25,570 nucleotides of DNA from an uncultured Christensenella sp. GTDB lineage: Bacteria > Bacillota > Clostridia > Christensenellales > UBA3700. Where the stretch lies: contig CAJTKI010000015.1 of the NCBI GenBank assembly GCA_910576875.1, positions 1 to 25,570 on the forward strand. The letters run 5' to 3'. This document shows positions 19,533 to 25,570 of the stretch, piece by piece; within the stretch, counting starts at the first letter, position 1, and each line of letters starts with the position of its first letter. The translations under genes and the position numbers were made by a program. The notes beneath the pieces were generated by a model. It made no database searches, was not told where the DNA came from, and saw only the letters and a list, made by a program, of their open reading frames with translations.

Positions 19533-19561
19533 ATTTTACACGCAAAACCCCTGCTAGTCAA
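19533..19561 (-). promoter_or_regulatory. Promoter of the rpsL-rpsG-fusA-tuf operon
   Basis: On the minus strand: TTGACT, 17 bases, TAAAAT, about 100 bases upstream of the rpsL start and just after the tsaD terminator. The transcript would have an untranslated leader of roughly 90 bases, in which I see no clear regulatory fold. Confidence 0.85.
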
Positions 19562-19604
19562 ACGCTTTGCATGCAAAAACTCGTTAATTTTTACTGTTTT
19601 TTGG

Positions 19605-19627
19605 AAAAAAGCGCCCGATTCGGGCGC
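19605..19627 (-). terminator. Intrinsic terminator of the secA-prfB-tsaD operon
   Basis: A perfect 7-base GC-rich stem (GCGCCCG/CGGGCGC) with a 3-base loop is followed on the minus strand by six T. It starts 10 bases after the tsaD stop and separates that operon from the str operon. Confidence 0.95.
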
Positions 19628-19637
19628 CGCATCGATG

Positions 19638-20702
19638 CTAATCGGTCATGCGCGCGTCCGCGTCCGCGTCCAAATCCAATCCGCATGCGCGCGCGCCGCA
19701 CCGTACGGCATAATACGCCTGCGCGCCGATCATCGCGGCATTGTCGGTACACAGCCCCAGCGGCGGATACAGTACGCGCAAACCGCGCGCCGCGGCTTTG
19801 TCGCGCATTTTGGCGCGCAACGTCCCGTTGGCGCCCACGCCGCCCGCGACGACGACGGTATCCGTCCCCTGCCGCAACGCCGCGCGCACGGCGTTGTCGC
19901 TCATCCATTCGCACACGCGTTCCTGAAACGACGCCGCAAGGTCTTCCCGCGGCACGGGCAAGCCCTTCTGCTCGCGATTGCGCACATAGTTGATGACCGC
20001 CGTCTTGATCCCGCTGAACGAAAAATCCAGCGTATCGCGATCGTGCAACGGCTTGGGCAGTTCGATCGTCGGCTTGCCTTGCGCCGCGAGCCGTTCGATC
20101 TGCGGACCGCCCGGATACGGCAATCCCAATGCGCGCGCGACTTTGTCGAACGCCTCTCCGCACGCGTCGTCCTGCGTCTGTCCGAGAATCTCGATCTCGG
20201 TATACGAGCGCACGTACGCGATCGCGGTATGTCCGCCGCTCGCGATCAGACATACGTACGGCGGTTGCAGCGTCGGCTCCGCCAGATAGTTGGCGGCGAT
20301 GTGTCCGCGGATGTGATTGACCGCGATCAGCGGCTTGTCCGTCGCGTACGCAAGCGCTTTGGCGTACGACACGCCCACCAGCAGCGCGCCCAACAGCCCC
20401 GCGCCGTACGTGACCGCAAAACAGTCCGCGTCTTGCAGCCGCAAACCCGCCTGATCGAGCGCGTCCCGCACGACCGTCCCGATCGCGAGCGTATGGTTGC
20501 GCGACGCGATCTCGGGCACGACGCCGCCGAAGCGTCTGTGGATCTCGATCTGCGACGCGACGACGTTGGACAAAACCCGTCCGTTGCGCAGCACCGCGCA
20601 AGCCGTCTCGTCGCACGAACTTTCGATCGCCACAATATTCAGCTCTTCGCGATCCCGCAACGCGTCCAAGCGCCGCTGCATCCGCTCCCGATAATCGGTC
20701 AT
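19638..20702 (-). CDS. tsaD: tRNA N6-adenosine threonylcarbamoyltransferase TsaD
   Basis: TsaD transfers threonylcarbamoyl from TC-AMP to A37 of ANN-decoding tRNAs, working with TsaB, TsaE and TsaC (not in this window). The 354-residue protein shows the family marks: VAIESSCDETACAVL (ASKHA phosphate-1 region), the metal-binding pair His130/His134 in NHIRGHIAANYL, IASGGHT, SFSGIKTAV, VVAGGVGANGTLR, and the closing YPPLGLCTDNAAMIG with the third metal ligand aspartate. The chosen ATG is one base past the prfB stop, so translation is probably coupled. It adds about 20 residues before the usual N-terminal strand, and no obviously better downstream start is present. A strong terminator follows. 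Confidence 0.97.
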   Translation of the reverse strand: MTDYRERMQRRLDALRDREELNIVAIESSCDETACAVLRNGRVLSNVVASQIEIHRRFGGVVPEIASRNHTLAIGTVVRDALDQAGLRLQDADCFAVTYGAGLLGALLVGVSYAKALAYATDKPLIAVNHIRGHIAANYLAEPTLQPPYVCLIASGGHTAIAYVRSYTEIEILGQTQDDACGEAFDKVARALGLPYPGGPQIERLAAQGKPTIELPKPLHDRDTLDFSFSGIKTAVINYVRNREQKGLPVPREDLAASFQERVCEWMSDNAVRAALRQGTDTVVVAGGVGANGTLRAKMRDKAAARGLRVLYPPLGLCTDNAAMIGAQAYYAVRCGARACGLDLDADADARMTD

Positions 20703-20703
20703 G

Positions 20704-21804
20704 TCAGTTTGCCTTTTTCAGATAGTCGAAGATGAATTCGTCCAACTCCCCGTCCATGACGGCGGTGATGTTGCCCGTTTCGCAGCCGGTGCGGTGGTCT
20801 TTGACCATCGTATACGGACAGAATACGTAACTGCGGATCTGGCTGCCCCACTCGATCTTTTTGATTTCGCCTTTGAGTTCGAGCTCTTTTTCCTGCAAAT
20901 CGCGCTCTTGCTTTTCGATCAGCTTGGACATCAGCATGTGCATCGCCTGTTCGCGGTTTTGGATCTGACTGCGTTCGTTCTGACACTGGACGATGATGCC
21001 GGTCGGAATATGCGTGATCCGCACCGCGCTGTCCGTCTTGTTGACGTGCTGACCGCCCGCGCCGCCCGAACGGTACGTATCGATTTTGAGATCGTCCGGA
21101 TTGATCTTGATTTCGGTATCGTTCTGCACTTCCGGCATGACTTCGACGGACGCAAACGACGTATGCCGCCGCGCGCTGGAATCGAACGGCGAAATGCGCA
21201 CCAACCGATGCACGCCCTTTTCCGCTTTGAGATAGCCGTACGCGTTTTCGCCTTCGACGGTAAACGTGACGCTCTTGATGCCCGCTTCGTCGCCCGCCAG
21301 ATTGTCCAGCACGCGCACCTTGTAACCGGCGCGCTCGGCATAACGCGTATACATGCGATACAACATGCTCGTCCAGTCCTGCGCCTCCGTGCCGCCCGCG
21401 CCCGCGTGCAACGTCAGGATCGCGTTGTTCGCGTCGTACTTGCCTTTGAGCAACGTTTCCAGTTTAAGCGCTTCGATCTCTTTGGTCAGCGCCGCGACTT
21501 CGTCGGCGATCTCCTGTTCTTCGTCGTCGCTGCCGCTCTCGACGCACAGTTGCAACAGCACTTCCGCGTCGTCCAATCTGCCCGACAGGGACGTATAATG
21601 TTTGAGTTTGCCTTCCACGCGCGCCAGTTCCTGATTGACTGTTTGCGCCGCGGCGATGTCGTTCCAGAATCCGTCCGCCATCTGCTTGGCTTCCAGTTCC
21701 TGCTTGCGGGCGCGCAAAGCGTCCAAGTCGAGCGCGTCGCCGACTTCGGACAACTGCTTGTGCAACGCCGCAATATCCTGTTTTGCCTGATCCATCAATA
21801 TCAT
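20704..21804 (-). CDS. prfB: Peptide chain release factor 2 without programmed frameshift
   Basis: RF2 recognises UGA and UAA and triggers peptide release. The 366-residue protein contains the SPF stop-codon recognition tripeptide at residues 205-207 and the catalytic GGQ at 250-252 (RSGGAGGQHVNKTDSAVR). Both coincide exactly with E. coli RF2 numbering, which supports the ATG at 21804. That start has GGGGAG 7 bases upstream and lies 17 bases after the secA stop. A longer frame reaching into secA is therefore rejected. In most bacteria codons 25/26 are CUU-UGA and require +1 frameshifting. Here they are CTC GAC (21727-21732), encoding Leu-Asp in one continuous frame, so the autoregulatory frameshift is absent. 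The gene sits between secA and tsaD. Confidence 0.97.
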   Translation of the reverse strand: MILMDQAKQDIAALHKQLSEVGDALDLDALRARKQELEAKQMADGFWNDIAAAQTVNQELARVEGKLKHYTSLSGRLDDAEVLLQLCVESGSDDEEQEIADEVAALTKEIEALKLETLLKGKYDANNAILTLHAGAGGTEAQDWTSMLYRMYTRYAERAGYKVRVLDNLAGDEAGIKSVTFTVEGENAYGYLKAEKGVHRLVRISPFDSSARRHTSFASVEVMPEVQNDTEIKINPDDLKIDTYRSGGAGGQHVNKTDSAVRITHIPTGIIVQCQNERSQIQNREQAMHMLMSKLIEKQERDLQEKELELKGEIKKIEWGSQIRSYVFCPYTMVKDHRTGCETGNITAVMDGELDEFIFDYLKKAN

Positions 21805-21821
21805 CGTCTTACTCCCCGCGC

Positions 21822-24617
21822 TCAGCCGTTGCGTCCGCAACACTGTTTGTATTTTTTGCCGCTGCCGCACGGACACGGATCGTTGCGTCCGATCTTCTTG
21901 CCGTCGCGTTTGACGGTCTCGACCGTTTGCCCCGGATTGTTCGTGCGCACGTTGCGCTCTTCGCGCGACGCGGTCTCCGTCTTTTTCTCGAAATGCGACT
22001 TGACCAGCACGCGCACCGTGTCGTACTGAATCTTCTCGATCATGTCGTAGAACATGTCGAAGCCTTCTTTCTTATACACCAACACCGGATCGCGCTGCGC
22101 GTACGCGACCAATCCGATGCCCTGTTTGAGCTCGCTCATCGCGTCGATATGCTCCATCCATTTGGAATCGACGTTGTACAGCATGCAGTCGCGCTCGAAC
22201 AGTTCGAAATCCATGCCGATTTCCTGTTGCGCGCGGGCGATCTTCGCTTCGTACTGCGCGCAAGCCGTCTCGTACACGCCGTCCGCCATATCCTGCTCGG
22301 TCGAGTGATCTTCGACATACTGCGGCGTCATCAGCTGCGTGCCCGCTTCGAGCACGACTTCTTCCAGTTCGCGGTTGAATTGCTCGTAATCCCAATTGCG
22401 GTGATCTTCTTTATAGTCCACGTACTTGGGTACGATGCGTTCGATCACGCCTTTGATCATCGCGAGAATCTGTTCGTGCACGCGCAACTCGTCCAATACG
22501 ATCTTGCGTTGCGAATAGATGATTTCGCGTTGACGATTCATCACGTCGTCGTATCCGAGCACGTGCTTGCGGATCGAGAAGTTGCGATCTTCGCAACGCG
22601 CCTGCGCCGCCTCGATGCGGTTGGTCAGGATTTTCGCCTGAATCGCTTCGTCCGGATCGAGCGCCAATCTGCTCACGATCGCCTGCATCTGCTCCCCGCC
22701 GAATCTGCGCATCATGTCGTCGTCCATCGCCAGATAGAAGACCGACGAGCCGGGATCGCCCTGACGACCGCTTCGACCGCGCAGCTGGTTGTCGATGCGG
22801 CGCGATTCGTGCCGCTCGGTACCGATTATCCGCAGACCGCCCAACGCGACGACTTGCTGTTTTTCCGCCTCGGTATCTTTGGCGAACAGGTCGTAATATT
22901 TGCGATATTCTTCGCGCGCTTTGAGGATCTGTTCGTCGTCCGTATGGAAGAAGGACGCCGCCGTCTCGATCGCGTCGTGCGCGTAACCCAGACTTTCCAG
23001 CTTGCGTTTGGCGAGAAATTCGGGATTGCCGCCCAACAAAATATCCGTACCGCGCCCCGCCATGTTGGTCGCGATCGTGACCGCGCCGACCTGTCCCGCC
23101 TGCGCGACGATCTCGGCTTCGAGCGCGTGATTCTTCGCGTTGAGCACCTTGTGCGGCACTTTGTATTTTTTGAGCGCGGCGGACAGCTTTTCGCTCTTTT
23201 CGACGCTGACAGTACCGACGAGCACGGGCTGTTTGCGTTCGTGACATTCCATGACGTCGCGGATGATCGCGCGATATTTCGCGTCTTCGTTGACGTACAG
23301 TTTGTCCTGCTCGTCGCGGCGCACGATCGGTTTGTTGGTCGGGATCACGACGACGTCGAGCTTGTAGATGGATTCGAATTCGGTCTCTTCCGTCTTCGCG
23401 GTACCGGTCATGCCGGAAATCTTGCGATACAAACGGAAGAAATTCTGGAACGTGATCGTCGCAAGCGTCTTGTCTTCCGAGCGCACGGTTACGTTTTCCT
23501 TGGCTTCGATCGCCTGATGCAGACCGCCCGAGTACCGCCGTCCGATCATTTCGCGTCCGGTAAACTCGTCTACGATCACGACTTCGCCGTCGCGCACCAG
23601 ATAATCCGTCTCGCGCCGCATGATGTAGTTGGCGCGCAACGCGTTGTCGATATAATGTTTGAGCTCCTGATTCTCGTAATCGGCGAGATTTTCGATATGG
23701 AAGTACTCTTCGGCTTTCGCCGCGCCGTTTTCGTTGAGAAATACCGTCTTATCCTTTTCGCTCAACTCGTAATCGCTGCGATTTTCGCACGCGACGCCGC
23801 AGTCCGCGCAGACGACGTTGCCGTTGTCGTCCTTGTCCGCGACGACTTGTTTGCCGCATTCGGGACAGACGTAATATTCGCCCTTCAAATTCTTGACGAA
23901 GCGGTTGGCGAGCACATAGCCTTCCGACGACTTGTTGCCGCGCCCGCTGATGATCAACGGCGTACGCGCTTCGTCGATCAGGATGCTGTCCACTTCGTCG
24001 ACGATCGCAAAATGGAGTTCGCGCTGGACGCGGGACTCCTTTTTCTTGACCATGTTGTCGCGCAGGTAGTCGAAGCCCAATTCGTTGTTGGTCGAATACA
24101 GGATGTCGCACGCGTACGCCTGCTGTTTTTCCTGCGGCGTCATCTGCGCGACGTTGACGCCGACCGTCAGACCGAGAAAGCGGAAGATCTTGCCCATCCA
24201 CTCCGCGTCGCGGCGCGCGAGATAATCGTTGACCGTGACGATGTGCATGCCTTTGCCGGGCAACGCGTTGAGATACGCCGCCAGCGTCGCGACCAGCGTC
24301 TTGCCTTCGCCCGTCCGCATCTCCGCGATGCGCCCCTGATGCAATACGATGCCGCCGATCAGCTGCACGCGGAAGTGCCGCATATTGAGTACGCGTTTGC
24401 TCGCTTCGCGCACGGTCGCAAACGCTTCCGGCAACAGCTTGTCCAGATCCTCGCCTTGCGCGATCCGATCGCGGTAGCTCTGCGTGCAAGCGCGCAATTC
24501 TTCGTCCGTCATCGCTTGGAACTGCGGTTCCAACGCCTCGATGCGATCGGCGATCTTGCCGAGTTTTTTCAGTTCGCGATCGTTATGACTGGGGAATAAA
24601 GTTCGAAAAAGTCCCAT
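21822..24617 (-). CDS. secA: Preprotein translocase ATPase SecA with cysteine-rich insertion
   Basis: SecA powers export of unfolded preproteins through SecYEG. The 931-residue protein has Walker A MRTGEGKT at residues 100-107, DEVD at 207-210, ATNMAGRGTDI, RRIDNQLRGRSGRQGDPG, and a C-terminal SEC-C zinc motif (DPCPCGSGKKYKQCCGRNG). Near residues 248-280, where the preprotein-binding domain begins, there is an insertion with Cys251, Cys254, Cys270, Cys273 and Cys277 (CPEC-x15-CADC) that Bacillus subtilis SecA lacks. It looks like a zinc ribbon. The longer helicase-domain insertion after LLGGNPEFLA is seen in some Clostridia. I chose the ATG at 24617 (MGLFRTLFPS), with GGGAG 9 bases upstream, over an in-frame ATG 30 bases earlier. 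It is the first gene of the secA-prfB-tsaD operon and would export the giant surface protein. Confidence 0.98.
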   Translation of the reverse strand: MGLFRTLFPSHNDRELKKLGKIADRIEALEPQFQAMTDEELRACTQSYRDRIAQGEDLDKLLPEAFATVREASKRVLNMRHFRVQLIGGIVLHQGRIAEMRTGEGKTLVATLAAYLNALPGKGMHIVTVNDYLARRDAEWMGKIFRFLGLTVGVNVAQMTPQEKQQAYACDILYSTNNELGFDYLRDNMVKKKESRVQRELHFAIVDEVDSILIDEARTPLIISGRGNKSSEGYVLANRFVKNLKGEYYVCPECGKQVVADKDDNGNVVCADCGVACENRSDYELSEKDKTVFLNENGAAKAEEYFHIENLADYENQELKHYIDNALRANYIMRRETDYLVRDGEVVIVDEFTGREMIGRRYSGGLHQAIEAKENVTVRSEDKTLATITFQNFFRLYRKISGMTGTAKTEETEFESIYKLDVVVIPTNKPIVRRDEQDKLYVNEDAKYRAIIRDVMECHERKQPVLVGTVSVEKSEKLSAALKKYKVPHKVLNAKNHALEAEIVAQAGQVGAVTIATNMAGRGTDILLGGNPEFLAKRKLESLGYAHDAIETAASFFHTDDEQILKAREEYRKYYDLFAKDTEAEKQQVVALGGLRIIGTERHESRRIDNQLRGRSGRQGDPGSSVFYLAMDDDMMRRFGGEQMQAIVSRLALDPDEAIQAKILTNRIEAAQARCEDRNFSIRKHVLGYDDVMNRQREIIYSQRKIVLDELRVHEQILAMIKGVIERIVPKYVDYKEDHRNWDYEQFNRELEEVVLEAGTQLMTPQYVEDHSTEQDMADGVYETACAQYEAKIARAQQEIGMDFELFERDCMLYNVDSKWMEHIDAMSELKQGIGLVAYAQRDPVLVYKKEGFDMFYDMIEKIQYDTVRVLVKSHFEKKTETASREERNVRTNNPGQTVETVKRDGKKIGRNDPCPCGSGKKYKQCCGRNG

Positions 24618-24686
24618 TTCGGAATGCTCCCATGCTAGTTTCCGCACCGCCGCGCCGTCTTGTCCGTCGTCGGGCGATACGGGATT

Positions 24687-24715
24687 AGTATAATACTTTT
24701 TTGATGACGCGTCAA
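24687..24715 (-). promoter_or_regulatory. Promoter of the secA-prfB-tsaD operon
   Basis: On the minus strand: TTGACG, 17 bases, TATACT, about 70 bases upstream of the secA ATG. Both boxes and the spacing fit a sigma-A promoter. Confidence 0.85.
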
Positions 24716-24853
24716 GCTACGCGCGCAGTCCGGTCGTGTCAAGTTTTTTCCGCACAAATTCAGAAAATTTTTATTTATATACCAAACTCAATAATACTCA
24801 CAATTTCATTCATTTTACACGTTTTTTCTTTGCGTTTTTAATATAATCCATAG

Positions 24854-24884
24854 AAAAATTGCCATTGCATCATAGCAACAGCAA
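24854..24884 (-). terminator. Intrinsic terminator of the small 65-residue gene
   Basis: On the minus strand a 10-base stem (two G-U pairs; 24875-24884 with 24859-24868) and a 6-base loop are followed by TTTTTC. It begins 26 bases after the stop at 24910 and separates that gene from the secA promoter. Confidence 0.75.
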
Positions 24885-24909
24885 TAAAAAATATTTATAT
24901 CTGATTAAG

Positions 24910-25107
24910 TTAAATAAATTTGATACTATAATTACCACGAACAAATTCGCCATCTACGGAATCAATATAAGAATCGTCGACTATACGAAATGTTAAATTC
25001 CAACAAGATTGCGAAACAAATTGAGCTACAACTTGCTGATTATTACAATACAGTACGTAATAATGTCCGCTTTTAGGTATTTTGATTTTTGGTAAATAAT
25101 AACTCAT
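24910..25107 (-). CDS. Small hypothetical protein, 65 residues, complete transcription unit
   Basis: I do not recognise this protein. It begins MSYYLPKIKIPKSGHYYVLY, is rich in Tyr, Val, Ile and Asn, has one Cys pair (Cys26 and Cys35), and shows no signal peptide or membrane segment. The alternating hydrophobic pattern suggests a small beta-rich fold. It is supported as a real gene by a near-consensus promoter (25139-25167), an AGGGG ribosome binding site about 6 bases before the ATG, and a terminator 26 bases after the stop. It is AT-rich like the transposase upstream and unlike secA downstream, so it may have arrived with mobile DNA. Function cannot be inferred. Confidence 0.65.
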   Translation of the reverse strand: MSYYLPKIKIPKSGHYYVLYCNNQQVVAQFVSQSCWNLTFRIVDDSYIDSVDGEFVRGNYSIKFI

Positions 25108-25138
25108 AATATCCCCTGCTTGTCCTTTTGTTTACTAT

Positions 25139-25167
25139 AGTATATATTGATTTTAATGAAATGTCAA
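25139..25167 (-). promoter_or_regulatory. Strong promoter of the small 65-residue gene
   Basis: On the minus strand: TTGACA, 17 bases, TATACT, ending about 31 bases upstream of the ATG at 25107 and lying in the gap after the transposase stop. Confidence 0.8.
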
Positions 25168-25184
25168 TTTTTTTGATTTTGCAT

Positions 25185-25570
25185 TTAGCTACTTCTTAAT
25201 ACAGACCGTAATAATACGCTTAAACCGTTTGTTATTCCGTCAATACCGACAACGTGGGCTGTCGGTATTCCCCCACAATTATCACTTAACTTTTTAGCGA
25301 TATGCACGTATTTTCTACCTTTGGGATAACTATCATTTTGTGTTTTTTTATTCAAAGCAATATTGGAAAATTTTCCGTCACTAAAATAGTAAGCTCGAAG
25401 TTTTGCTATGCGTTCTGCACCAAGAATACTCCACCCCATAGGTCTTGATGAAAGCCTAGCTGATAATACGTGCGATACGTGTCCTTCAGCAGCACAAGAA
25501 AACCGTTTTGTTAAATAAATTTCGTCAAAATTGTTTTCCAAATAAAATAACCCGTTTGCGACGTGCCTAC
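25185..25570 (-). CDS. ISLre2-type (UPF0236) transposase, C-terminal part, cut by the window edge
   Basis: The open frame runs to the right edge of the window with no upstream stop, giving about 128 residues of a larger protein. The segment FSCAAEGHVSHVLSARLSSR followed by PMGWS and KLRAYYF is very like the C-terminus of ISLre2-family transposases as I remember them. A TTG near 25541 could be mistaken for a start, but the frame is open beyond it. The sequence after the AYYF motif (about 70 residues, ending GLSVLLRSVLRSS) is longer than the usual short tail. I cannot tell from this window whether the element is intact, and I could not identify its terminal inverted repeat. Confidence 0.75.
   Translation of the reverse strand, partial: RHVANGLFYLENNFDEIYLTKRFSCAAEGHVSHVLSARLSSRPMGWSILGAERIAKLRAYYFSDGKFSNIALNKKTQNDSYPKGRKYVHIAKKLSDNCGGIPTAHVVGIDGITNGLSVLLRSVLRSS

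Noticed and set aside
21805..21876. Longer RF2 reading frame overlapping the end of secA
   Set aside because: The extra residues are not part of RF2, and with the ATG at 21804 the SPF and GGQ motifs fall at the same residue numbers as in E. coli RF2.

Overview
The window looks like a chromosomal segment of a Bacillota (Gram-positive-type) bacterium, most likely an uncultured, fairly GC-rich member of the Clostridia. The evidence is Firmicutes-style signals (AGGAGG ribosome binding sites, TTGACA-N17-TATAAT-like promoters, intrinsic terminators), EF-Tu, EF-G and SecA sequences close to Bacillus/Clostridium forms, an ISLre2-type transposase, and a giant secreted protein made of MBG/YDG-like modules with a C-terminal membrane anchor. 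Assignment below class level is not supported by the sequence alone.

Almost everything reads on the minus strand. From right to left on the map: an ISLre2-type transposase that runs off the right edge (25185-25570); a small AT-rich gene with its own promoter and terminator (24910-25107); a secA-prfB-tsaD operon (24617 down to 19638) closed by a strong terminator; a str-type operon rpsL-rpsG-fusA-tuf (19431 down to 15102) with a second promoter before tuf and a terminator after it; one plus-strand acetyltransferase gene (14109-14702); then a two-gene operon with its own consensus promoter, coding for a 2771-residue surface protein (5312-13627) and a 716-residue membrane protein (3165-5315) whose start overlaps the upstream stop; and finally an AT-rich superfamily 1 helicase gene (83-2794).

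The housekeeping part joins translation factors (S12, S7, EF-G, EF-Tu, RF2, the tRNA t6A enzyme TsaD) with the secretion motor SecA. The accessory part is the surface-protein operon and the two AT-rich ends. The surface protein has an ordered architecture: after a distinct N-terminal region, a block of four module types (B-C-D-E, about 420 residues) occurs four times, followed by B-C-D, three more D modules, a cap and a membrane anchor. A nine-G homopolymer lies in its coding strand upstream of the anchor. The partner protein has three 45-residue acidic tandem repeats and two copies of a conserved domain of about 164 residues that I cannot name. This operon is the best candidate for an undescribed system here.

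Other notable points are an arginine at S12 position 88 (a known streptomycin-resistance position), a prfB gene that has lost the programmed frameshift at exactly codon 25/26, and a SecA with a four-cysteine insertion. Very long open frames lie antisense to several of these genes; I regard them as composition artefacts.
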